A DNA stretch of 5,526 nucleotides from Brevundimonas sp. (GTDB lineage: Bacteria > Pseudomonadota > Alphaproteobacteria > Caulobacterales > Caulobacteraceae): assembly GCA_020253595.1 (NCBI GenBank), contig JADCBH010000353.1:1-5526 (forward strand), read 5' to 3'. Positions 1-5,499 of this stretch are shown one piece after another. The notes beneath the pieces are model-generated. The model had not been told where the DNA came from and did no database searches. It worked only from the letters and a program-made list of their open reading frames with translations. Position 1 is the stretch's first letter; every line of letters begins with the position of its first letter. A program made the position numbers and the translations under genes.

Positions 1-238
1 CCATGAACTGGCCGGGCCCCAGCGTCGAGGGCAGGCGCCGCTCGCCGGTGGTCAGGTCCACCACCTCGACCTCGCCCGCCTCGAGCCAGACGAACTGGTC
101 CATCCGGTCACCCGGACGCGCCAGGAACTCCCCGGCCTTGTAGGTCCGGGTCTGCCCCGCCGCCCGGATCGCCTCCACATGGGCGGGACTCAGCGGGGTC
201 CGCCTGGTCTGACGCAGATCGAAGGCGATGGATTCCAT
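1..238 (-). CDS. Cyclic nucleotide-binding-domain thioredoxin reductase-like protein, N-terminal part only
   Basis: The first 79 codons are present and the gene runs off the left edge. The ATG at 238 opens MESIAFDLRQTRRTPLSP. Next comes a cNMP-type beta-roll: YKAGEFLARPGD, then the strand FVWLEAGEVEVVD, then GERRLPSTLGPGQFM. The last block matches my memory of the N-terminal regulatory domain of FAD-dependent thioredoxin-disulfide reductase-like proteins, where a cNMP-binding fold precedes the pyridine-nucleotide reductase. The reductase half lies outside the window, so this part is inference; a Crp-like regulator or another cNMP-domain protein is the alternative. A weak Shine-Dalgarno (GGGAG) lies about 11 nt before the ATG. 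The gene is divergent from the secreted protein at 436, and the two share a 197-bp upstream region. Confidence 0.75.
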   Translation of the reverse strand, partial: MESIAFDLRQTRRTPLSPAHVEAIRAAGQTRTYKAGEFLARPGDRMDQFVWLEAGEVEVVDLTTGERRLPSTLGPGQFM

Positions 239-308
239 GTGACGCGCGACTCCCGGTGTATCCGCGCAGCTTAGCCGGTGTTTTGTGACGGTTTGATCCG
301 GATGCGGA

Positions 309-336
309 CCTTGCCCTGGGTCGCCAAGCGGCAAGG
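309..336. repeat. 7-bp inverted repeat in divergent intergenic region
   Basis: CCTTGCC (309-315) and GGCAAGG (330-336) are perfect complements around a 14-nt spacer. The pair lies between the two divergent start codons. No U-run follows on either strand, so a terminator is unlikely. It could be an operator, a 5' UTR hairpin or chance in GC-rich DNA. I found no convincing promoter pair in this region for either gene. Confidence 0.35.
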
Positions 337-360
337 CCCCCGGTCAATGCCGGAGCACGG

Positions 361-399
361 ATTGCGAACGTCCGCTTTCGCGTGCACCTTGTTCGCAAT
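361..399. repeat. 9-bp perfect inverted repeat upstream of secreted-protein gene
   Basis: ATTGCGAAC (361-369) and GTTCGCAAT (391-399) are perfect complements separated by 21 nt. A further G-T wobble (360/400) and a G-C pair (359/401) extend the outside, and one G-T wobble (370/390) extends the inside. A second TTCGC at 377-381 can pair with the same GCGAA (364-368), so two mutually exclusive hairpins are possible. The element ends 36 bp before the chosen ATG at 436. It is either a 5' UTR structure or a dyad operator; the sequence cannot say which. Confidence 0.45.
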
Positions 400-400
400 T

Positions 401-413
401 CCACCAGTGGTGG
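401..413. repeat. Short CCACC/GGTGG hairpin ahead of the 436 start codon
   Basis: CCACC (401-405) and GGTGG (409-413) are complementary around a 3-nt loop (AGT). The element directly abuts the 361-399 repeat and sits 22 bp before the ATG at 436. In RNA it would be a small, fairly stable hairpin in the leader. Its significance is unknown. Confidence 0.3.
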
Positions 414-435
414 CTTCTGCTTCTGGCGAGATGCG

Positions 436-1383
436 ATGAACTTCGCGATCCTTTTTGGTCTTGCGACACTGCTCCAGGCTGCTCCCCAGGAGCAGCAAAC
501 GCCTCAGTTGCCCGATGTCGTTGTTCAGGGGGAACGCGATCGCGACGCTGCCCAGTCCTTCGTTGACCTTGCAGCGGCCCCCGCCCCCGGCCGGGGTCTG
601 GCGCGCTGGCGAGGACCGGTCTGCGCCGGCACGGTGAACCTTCGCGGAGAGACCGCGCAAGCGATTCTGGACCGGCTCGGCGACACGGCCCAGCGACTGG
701 GCATCGATGTCGGGGAGCCAGGGTGCTCGGCCAATCTGGTGATCCTGTTCACAGACGACGGGGTCGCGACGGCCACCCGCATGGTGGCGGACGATCCTCG
801 ACTGTTCCGCGTCGGTGTCTCCGGGTTTGATCGTGGCAGCGCCGCCCTTCGTCGTTTCGAGGAATCAAGCGCCCCAATCCGGTGGTGGGCCCTCAGCATG
901 CCCGTCGACGCTGTTACGGGGGAGCGGCAGGCCCGCGCACCCGGCGATGTCGGCGGCGGTTCGATCCCGACCAATGTGGCGGAGGCGCTCGGCTGCCCGG
1001 GAGGCTGCAACTTCCAGGACAGTGTTCTCGGAGCCGCTCCCATTTCCGTTTCCACGACGGCTTCGCGCCTGACCTCCATGACGGTGGACGCTCTCTACAA
1101 GGTCATCGTCATCGTCGATGCGTCGCAGATCGGCCCGGTTACGGCCACGGCGCTGGCGGACTACGTCGCCATGGTCAGCTTCGCCCAGATCGCTGACGAG
1201 GCAAGCTTCGCCCGGTACGACACGATCCTGAACCTGTTCTCGAATGGCCCGTCAGAACTCACGGACTGGGACCGGGCCTTCCTTGGGGCGCTCTATGCGG
1301 CGGAAGGTCGGGCGGTGTCCGCATCCTCGCAAGTCGGCGAGGTGGCCGACATCCTGCGGAGAACCTATTCGGAAGGTCCCTAG
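436..1383 (+). CDS. Putative secreted protein of unknown function, 315 aa
   Basis: I do not recognise a named family. The protein resembles uncharacterised exported proteins that I associate with Caulobacteraceae. I chose the ATG at 436 because it gives a hydrophobic leader, MNFAILFGLATLLQAAP. An in-frame GTG at 382 would add 18 residues encoded by the inverted repeats and has no Shine-Dalgarno. The leader lacks a basic residue and a clean AxA site, so export is likely but not certain. After it come DVVVQGERDRDAAQSFV (about 27-43), a WRGPVCAGTVNL block with Cys63, GEPGCSANLVILF with Cys97, and RWWALSMPVD (149-158). A GCPGGCN segment carries Cys187 and Cys191. YKVIVIVDASQIGPVTATALADYVAMVSFAQI (221-252) is the best-structured region, and LTDWDRAFLGALY lies near the end. 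Four cysteines would fit disulfides in the periplasm. There is no transmembrane segment beyond the leader and no recognisable catalytic motif. It is a single-gene unit, convergent with btuD. Confidence 0.8.
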   Translation: MNFAILFGLATLLQAAPQEQQTPQLPDVVVQGERDRDAAQSFVDLAAAPAPGRGLARWRGPVCAGTVNLRGETAQAILDRLGDTAQRLGIDVGEPGCSANLVILFTDDGVATATRMVADDPRLFRVGVSGFDRGSAALRRFEESSAPIRWWALSMPVDAVTGERQARAPGDVGGGSIPTNVAEALGCPGGCNFQDSVLGAAPISVSTTASRLTSMTVDALYKVIVIVDASQIGPVTATALADYVAMVSFAQIADEASFARYDTILNLFSNGPSELTDWDRAFLGALYAAEGRAVSASSQVGEVADILRRTYSEGP

Positions 1384-1385
1384 AC

Positions 1386-1413
1386 GACAGTGCCCGACCT
1401 GTCCGATCACAGG
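1386..1413. terminator. Weak overlapping hairpins between convergent genes
   Basis: The two convergent genes are 23 bp apart. Two mutually exclusive 5-bp stems lie here: GACAG (1386-1390) with CTGTC (1399-1403), and CCTGT (1398-1402) with ACAGG (1409-1413). The second covers the btuD stop codon. Neither is followed by a T-run on either strand, so intrinsic termination would be weak. Rho-dependent or bidirectional termination is equally possible. Confidence 0.2.
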
Positions 1414-2189
1414 CGGCCCAGCACCTCGATGACGGGTCCATGCAGACCCGGCCTCACCTCGGCGCGGATGCCATAGGCGGTGGCGATCAGGTCGGGGGTC
1501 AGGGCGGTCGCGACCGGGCCGTCGCCGATCACCGCGCCGTCGGCCAGCACCACGATCCGGTCGGCGATCCGGAGCGCCAGCGACAGGTCGTGCAGGGTCA
1601 CGATCACCCCGACACCCGCCTGGGCCATCGAGCGGAGCAGGCCGACCGCGTCCAGCTGATGGGCGGGATCCAGTCCGGTCATGGGCTCGTCAGCCAGCAG
1701 CCAGTCGGGCTCTCCGGCCAGGGCGCGGGCGATCAGGACGCGCGCCCGTTCACCGCCCGACAGGGTGTCGACGGTCCGGTGCGCCAGGGCGGTGGCACCG
1801 GCGGCGGCCAGCGCCCGGTCCACCGCCGCCTCGTCCTCGGTGGTCAGGCCGCTTGCGCCGATGAAGGGGGTGCGACCAAGGCTGACCAGGGCACGCGCCT
1901 CGACCGGCCAGGCGATCTCCGGTGTCTGGGGAAGGACCGCGATACGCCGCGCCCGCGCCCGCGCCGGCATGTCCGACAGGGGAGCGTCGTCCAGGCGCAC
2001 GGCGCCGCCAGAGGGCCGCATCAGTCCGGCGAGACAGCTCAGCAGCGTCGATTTTCCTGCGCCGTTCGGCCCCAGAACCGCGGTGACGGTCCCGCTCTCG
2101 AAGCCCAGATGGACGTCGCGCAGAACCGGACGGCCGCCCAGCGACACGCCGAGCGCCAGACACGTCAGGAAGGAGACCGGCCGGGTCAT
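1407..2189 (-). CDS. btuD: Vitamin B12 ABC transporter ATP-binding protein
   Basis: This 260-aa cytoplasmic ATPase powers corrinoid import by the BtuC dimer. All class II importer motifs are intact: Walker A GPNGAGKST (40-48), Q-loop LPQTPE (Gln88), signature LSGGE (143-147), Walker B WLLADE with Asp167 and the catalytic Glu168, a D-loop TGLD, and the switch His200 in TLHDLSLA. Length is normal for the BtuD/FecE/HmuV group. The ATG at 2189 overlaps the btuC stop as ATGA. An AGAGGA Shine-Dalgarno lies just upstream inside btuC. An in-frame open stretch runs much further upstream (to about 2618), but it is antiparallel to nothing and simply overlaps btuC in another frame. By sequence alone a heme or siderophore ATPase would look alike. 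The cobalamin riboswitch at the head of the operon decides the substrate. Confidence 0.9.
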   Translation of the reverse strand: MTRPVSFLTCLALGVSLGGRPVLRDVHLGFESGTVTAVLGPNGAGKSTLLSCLAGLMRPSGGAVRLDDAPLSDMPARARARRIAVLPQTPEIAWPVEARALVSLGRTPFIGASGLTTEDEAAVDRALAAAGATALAHRTVDTLSGGERARVLIARALAGEPDWLLADEPMTGLDPAHQLDAVGLLRSMAQAGVGVIVTLHDLSLALRIADRIVVLADGAVIGDGPVATALTPDLIATAYGIRAEVRPGLHGPVIEVLGRL

Positions 2190-3172
2190 GCCGTCCTCTT
2201 TCGCAGGCGCAGCAGCAGCATCAGGAAGAAGGGCGCTCCGAACGCGGCCATGGCCACGCCCAGCTTCACCTCCGCCGCCGAGGGGGCCAGCCGCACCAGA
2301 ATGTCGGCCGCCAGTACGATCACCGCCCCGCCCAGGATGCTGGGTCCCAGCAGGGCGCCCGGCCGCGCCCCGACCAGCGGCCGGAGCAGATGCGGCGTCA
2401 CCAGTCCGACGAAGCCGATCACGCCCGTCACGGCGACGCAGGCCCCCGCCGCCAGCGCCACGCCCGCCGCCAGCATCCACCGCGTCCGGTCCAGCGACAC
2501 GCCCAGCGACCGCGCCCCGGTCTCGCCCAGCGTCAGGGCATCCAGCGCGCGGCCTGTGGTCAGCAGCAGGCCGCACCCGAGCACGATCAGGGGCGCGGCC
2601 ATCCGAACCTCGGGCCATCCCCGATCCTCGATCGACCCCATCAGCCAGTCGACGATTTCGGCCACGGCCCAGGGGTTGGGTGCCAGCGACAGGGTCAGCG
2701 ACACGCCCGCGCTCGCCACCACGCTCAGGATCGCCCCGGCCAGCAGGAACGACACCATGCTGGACGCCGTCCCGGACAACAGCATCAGCACAATGACACC
2801 CAGCAGCGCGCCCGCCACCGCCGCGACCGGCAGGGCCCAGGGCGCCAGCGCCGCCACGCCATAGTAGAGCGTCAGCACAGCCCCCAGCGCCGCCATGGCC
2901 GACACCCCCAGCACGCCGGGATCGGCCAGCGGATTGCGGGTGTAGCCCTGCAGAGCCGCGCCACTCAGCCCCAGCGCCGCGCCGACCAGCAGGGCCAGCA
3001 CCGTGCGCGGGGCCCGCAGTTCCAGCAGGATCGGCCAGCGCGGGTCCGAGCCGGGATCGAACCAGGCCTCGAACGGCACCCAGACCCGGCCGATGCTCAG
3101 GCTGAGGATCGACAGGACCACCAGCGCAGCCGCCAGACCGCCATAAAGCAGGGGTCGGTTCAGCGCCTTCAT
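2186..3172 (-). CDS. btuC: Vitamin B12 ABC transporter permease, FecCD family
   Basis: This 328-aa inner-membrane permease is expected to work as a homodimer with about ten transmembrane helices per subunit. The first helix is GGLAAALVVLSILSLSIG (11-28). The FecCD signature follows: LRAPRTVLALLVGAALGLSG, then LQGYTRNPLADPGVLGVS (74-91). Further hydrophobic segments lie at about 93-112, 113-133, 140-162 and 192-206. The coupling region that contacts the ATPase is FVGLVTPHLLRPLVG (254-268), followed by two last helices and a basic tail LRLRKRTA. Length is typical of BtuC. The ATG at 3172 overlaps the btuF stop as ATGA and has a very strong Shine-Dalgarno (GGAGGCGGAGGC) inside the btuF end. This points to translational coupling. 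Substrate is inferred from the upstream riboswitch; ferric siderophore or heme would be the alternatives. Confidence 0.9.
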   Translation of the reverse strand: MKALNRPLLYGGLAAALVVLSILSLSIGRVWVPFEAWFDPGSDPRWPILLELRAPRTVLALLVGAALGLSGAALQGYTRNPLADPGVLGVSAMAALGAVLTLYYGVAALAPWALPVAAVAGALLGVIVLMLLSGTASSMVSFLLAGAILSVVASAGVSLTLSLAPNPWAVAEIVDWLMGSIEDRGWPEVRMAAPLIVLGCGLLLTTGRALDALTLGETGARSLGVSLDRTRWMLAAGVALAAGACVAVTGVIGFVGLVTPHLLRPLVGARPGALLGPSILGGAVIVLAADILVRLAPSAAEVKLGVAMAAFGAPFFLMLLLRLRKRTA

Positions 3173-4104
3173 GCCTCCGCCTCCAGCGCCGCGCGCCGGG
3201 CCTGCGCCAGGGCCTGCGCTGTCTGGATCAACACCGGCCCGCCGCAGAACAGCAGCTTCTGGGGAAAGGTCTCGCGCCGCATCCGGTCGGCCAGATGGGC
3301 CAGCGCCGGGTGGCGCAGCAGGCTCTCGGCCCGGCTGGGTGCGCCCGGCCGGGTCACGCCACTCAGCAGCACGTCCGGCGGATCGGCCACGATCTGCTCC
3401 AGCGGCACCGACATGGAGCGGGTCAGGCCATAGCGAACCGCGGCGTTGTCGAACCCGGCGCGGCGCATCATCTCGTCCATCAGGGTCCCGGGACCCGAGG
3501 CGAACCCGCCCGGCATGAAGATCAGCGCCGAGGGCCGGGGCGACCCGGCGGGCGGTTCGGCGGCGGCGAGGGCGACCTCGATGCGCGCGACCAGCGCCTC
3601 GCCCCGCTCTGGCCGTCCCACCCGTCGGGCGACCTCGCGCACCTGGGACAGGCTGTCGGCGACCGTTTCCGGCACCGGAAACACCGCCTGCGCAATGTCC
3701 AGTCGATCCAGCGCGCGACGCAGCGGCTGGGACACGAACTGGCCGTTCAGAACCAGATCGGGCGACAGGGCCGCGACCTCCTCGGCCGTGCCCCAGGTGA
3801 AGGGAAGCTCACGGGCCACCTCGGCGATGGTCGAGCTTTCGGCCTCGCGGGAATAGTGGCTGAGCGCCGTGATCCGCTCGTGCTCGACCACCTCGACCAG
3901 GATGACGTCCAGACAGGGGTTCAGCGACACGATCCGGCGCGGCGGGCCGTCAGCCGCGGGCGGCACGGGCGGGATCGGCTCTCCGCAACCGGCCAGCATC
4001 GCCAGACCCCCGGCCAGCCCCCCGGCCAACAGGGCACGACGGGGCATTGCCGCCTTGGGGGCGGCGTGCGAGGCATCGTCAGACGGCGGCCGGTCTTCGG
4101 CCAT
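3169..4104 (-). CDS. btuF: Vitamin B12 ABC transporter substrate-binding lipoprotein
   Basis: This 311-aa protein captures corrinoid in the periplasm and delivers it to BtuC. I chose the ATG at 4104 because GAAGGAAGGG lies 6 nt before it. A GTG at 4128 has no Shine-Dalgarno, and an internal ATG at 4047 has only the bare signal peptide. The long polar n-region is followed by MPRRALLAGGLAGGLAMLAGC (20-40), a twin-arginine stretch with lipobox LAGC. Cys40 would be lipidated, so a Tat-exported lipoprotein is likely. The class III binding-protein fold shows as RRIVSLNPCLDVILVEV (56-72), ALSPDLVLNGQF (112-123), the long linking helix around VADSLSQVREVARRVG (148-163), then SALIFMPGGFASGPGTLMDEMMRRAGFDN in the second lobe. 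The gene heads a three-gene operon below the cobalamin riboswitch. No other dedicated substrate evidence is visible, and no btuB or TonB gene is nearby. Confidence 0.87.
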   Translation of the reverse strand: MAEDRPPSDDASHAAPKAAMPRRALLAGGLAGGLAMLAGCGEPIPPVPPAADGPPRRIVSLNPCLDVILVEVVEHERITALSHYSREAESSTIAEVARELPFTWGTAEEVAALSPDLVLNGQFVSQPLRRALDRLDIAQAVFPVPETVADSLSQVREVARRVGRPERGEALVARIEVALAAAEPPAGSPRPSALIFMPGGFASGPGTLMDEMMRRAGFDNAAVRYGLTRSMSVPLEQIVADPPDVLLSGVTRPGAPSRAESLLRHPALAHLADRMRRETFPQKLLFCGGPVLIQTAQALAQARRAALEAEA

Positions 4105-4136
4105 CGGCGTCCCTTCCTTCGACGTCACCGAGGCCG
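4098..4136 (-). promoter_or_regulatory. Start-codon clamp hairpin of btuF (probable riboswitch expression platform)
   Basis: Read on the minus strand, CGGCC (4136-4132), TCGG (4131-4128) and CGTC (4124-4121) pair with GGCCG (4102-4098), CCGA (4107-4104) and GACG (4111-4108). The stem has 13 pairs, with a TGA bulge on one side and a single U bulge at 4103. The 9-nt loop GAAGGAAGG (4120-4112) is the Shine-Dalgarno, and the AUG (4104-4102) is inside the stem. A rival 5-bp hairpin, GGCCG (4102-4098) with CGGCC (4092-4088), could open the base of the clamp. There is no U-tract, so translational rather than transcriptional control is inferred. Confidence 0.6.
4111..4120 (-). promoter_or_regulatory. 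Shine-Dalgarno of btuF
   Basis: GAAGGAAGGG lies 6 nt before the ATG at 4104. It is the only good ribosome binding site near the candidate starts and decides the start. It forms the loop and first stem base of the clamp hairpin. Confidence 0.75.
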
Positions 4137-4216
4137 CAGGGGCGCGTCGGGACAGGCATCGTCGTCGGGGGTTCGACCCGTATCGCCCGGAACACCACGT
4201 CCGCGCGAAGCACGAC

Positions 4217-4395
4217 CGCGACAGGCAGGTCTCCTGGCTCGCGGGTCAGGGCCGGTGCGCGTCACCTTCCCAGAAGCCCACGATGGGGCCGCCAGTGGCT
4301 CTCGACGCGCGGGCTCGCCGCTTACAGTTGCGTGGGCAGCCCGGGTCTCTCACCCGAGTTCCCTTTTCATCCCCGTCGCCGGGGAACCTGTCGCG
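4217..4395 (-). ncRNA. Adenosylcobalamin riboswitch aptamer
   Basis: Minus-strand order matches the cobalamin riboswitch. It opens CGCGACAGGTTCCCC (4395-4381), then GATGAAAAGGGAAC (4371-4358), CGGGTGAGAGACCCG, then GGGCTGCCC and GCAACTGTAAGCGG. The B12 box GCCACTGG follows (4299-4292), then CTGGGAAGGTG, and finally GAGCCAGGAGACCTGCC. The ends close a perfect 9-bp P1: CGCGACAGG (4395-4387) with CCTGTCGCG (4225-4217). The element binds the corrinoid cofactor and represses the downstream genes when B12 is plentiful (family knowledge). It lies 112 nt before the btuF ATG and on the same strand, so it controls btuF-btuC-btuD. Class and orientation are very clear; the mode of control is inferred from the downstream clamp. 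Confidence 0.96.
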
Positions 4396-4400
4396 CCTTC

Positions 4401-4429
4401 ACGCTAGGCCAAGGCGTCGCGGGCGACAA
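4401..4429 (-). promoter_or_regulatory. Candidate housekeeping promoter for the riboswitch-btuFCD transcript
   Basis: Minus strand TTGTCG (4429-4424), a 17-nt spacer and TAGCGT (4406-4401) resemble the alphaproteobacterial sigma-70-type promoter. Transcription would start about 6-8 nt further on, at about 4395-4393, which is where P1 of the aptamer begins. The -10 match is only fair. The short gap from the xylanase stop (4444) also leaves read-through from that gene possible. Confidence 0.45.
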
Positions 4430-4443
4430 TGGCAGAGGGGGCC

Positions 4444-5496
4444 TCAGGCGGAGAAGCCGTCGACGACCGCCTGGAACATCGGATTGGGTTGGCCGGCCGC
4501 GTTGAACAGCAGCGGGCTGTCCTTGCCGTCGTCGCGGGCGTCGCGGCGCAGCCAGCTGTCGGTGTCTCTCAGGCCCCACACCGTGAAGGCGTGCCGCTGG
4601 GCGGGCGGCAGGTCCATGAAGGCCTCGGCCAGTTCGCGCACCCGCCCGATCTGCTGCTCCATCTTCTGGCGATAGGGACGGGTGTCGATCCGACCCTCGC
4701 GGCGCAGGCTGGCGTCCAGCTCCGACATATGGATCGGCAGGCCGAACTGGGCGGCCTCGCGGAAGAAGGCGGTGATCTGGCCGGCGGGGATCTCGATGTC
4801 CAGGTGGCTCTGGGTGCCGATGCCGCCGATGGGAACGCCCCGGGCCAGCATCCGCTCGACCAGCCTCAGGAAGGTCGCGCCCTTCACCGGATTGTTCTCG
4901 AGATTGTAGTCGTTCAGGAACAGGACCGCGTCCGGATCGGCCGCCTTCGCCTGTTCGAAGGTGCGGGCGATGTAGCCGTCCTGGCCCAGCACCTCGGACC
5001 AGTGACAGTCGCGCAGACCGTTGCCGTCCTCGGCTACGGCCTCATTGACCACATCCCATCCGTTGACGCGGCCCCGGTAGCGACCGGCGACCTCTGCGAT
5101 GTAGCGATCAAAGGCGGCGACGAAGGCCCGGCGGTCCAGTCCGCCGAACACCTCGGCCCCTTGCGAATACCAGACCAGCGCATGGCCATGCAGGCGAAGC
5201 CCGTGAGTGGTGCAGAAGTCCGCGATGCGGTCCGGCGCATCCCACAGGAACCGGTCCGGCCCCTGCAGGATGTACTCCATCTTCATCTCCCACTCGGGCG
5301 TGAGCTGGGAGCAATGGGTCAGACACAGATCGACCCAGGCCGGATCATCGAACTGACCCGCCATCGCCGCCGTGCCGATGGGGAAGGGGACCAGCGACTT
5401 CAGCGGCGTCGCCTGGATGACCGGCTGGGCAGCCTCGGTGCTCCCGCAGGCGGCCAGCGCGAGGGTGGAGGTGAGGAAGAGGCGGCGATCGATCAT
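4444..5496 (-). CDS. GH10 endo-1,4-beta-xylanase, Tat-type lipoprotein
   Basis: This 350-aa retaining glycoside hydrolase cleaves internal beta-1,4 bonds of xylan. The start is MIDRRLFLTSTLALAACG, a twin-arginine leader with lipobox LAAC, so Cys17 is probably lipidated and the enzyme membrane-anchored. The GH10 barrel motifs run in order: LTPEWEMKME (65-74), HGHALVWYSQ (103-112), WDVVNEA with acid/base Glu152, FLNDYNLE (193-200), GIGTQSHLD with Gln229 and His231, MSELDAS with nucleophile Glu259, and FTVWGLRDTDSWL (304-316). All catalytic residues are present and the length is normal for a single-domain GH10; no carbohydrate-binding module is seen. Two departures from the usual sequence are noted: Trp69 replaces the Asn of TPENxMK, and Tyr110 replaces the second His of HTLVWHSQ. 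The ATG at 5496 has a GGGGAGGG Shine-Dalgarno. The gene lies upstream of the B12 operon on the same strand, with no obvious terminator between them. Confidence 0.93.
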   Translation of the reverse strand: MIDRRLFLTSTLALAACGSTEAAQPVIQATPLKSLVPFPIGTAAMAGQFDDPAWVDLCLTHCSQLTPEWEMKMEYILQGPDRFLWDAPDRIADFCTTHGLRLHGHALVWYSQGAEVFGGLDRRAFVAAFDRYIAEVAGRYRGRVNGWDVVNEAVAEDGNGLRDCHWSEVLGQDGYIARTFEQAKAADPDAVLFLNDYNLENNPVKGATFLRLVERMLARGVPIGGIGTQSHLDIEIPAGQITAFFREAAQFGLPIHMSELDASLRREGRIDTRPYRQKMEQQIGRVRELAEAFMDLPPAQRHAFTVWGLRDTDSWLRRDARDDGKDSPLLFNAAGQPNPMFQAVVDGFSA

Positions 5497-5499
5497 TCT

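Noticed and set aside
382..435. GTG start of the secreted protein at 382
   Set aside because: No Shine-Dalgarno; the extra 18 residues are encoded by inverted repeats and would place polar sequence ahead of the signal peptide. It does supply the only basic residues near the leader, so it is not fully excluded.
2190..2618. N-terminal extension of the ATPase reading frame beyond the ATG at 2189
   Set aside because: The added residues are Gly/Arg/Ala-rich and overlap the permease in another frame. The normal ATPase N-terminus begins at 2189 with an ATGA junction and a Shine-Dalgarno.
1440..2864. A 474-codon plus-strand open frame opposite the ATPase and permease genes
   Set aside because: Its product is rich in Arg, Gln, Pro and Gly with no motif, and it lies opposite two clearly recognisable genes. 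It is a GC-rich antisense shadow.
4105..4128. GTG start of btuF at 4128
   Set aside because: No ribosome binding site before it, whereas GAAGGAAGGG is ideally placed for the ATG at 4104.
4121..4216. Transcription terminator as the riboswitch expression platform
   Set aside because: No stem followed by a U-run between the aptamer and btuF; a translational mechanism fits better.
3295..4407. A 370-codon plus-strand open frame running through btuF and the riboswitch
   Set aside because: Low-complexity composition, no leader or family motif, and it crosses both a real gene and a structured RNA on the other strand.
4396..4443. Intrinsic terminator after the xylanase gene
   Set aside because: Only short stems (GTCGC/GCGAC with a 2-nt loop, GCCTT/AAGGC) and no T-run on the minus strand; the region reads better as a promoter.
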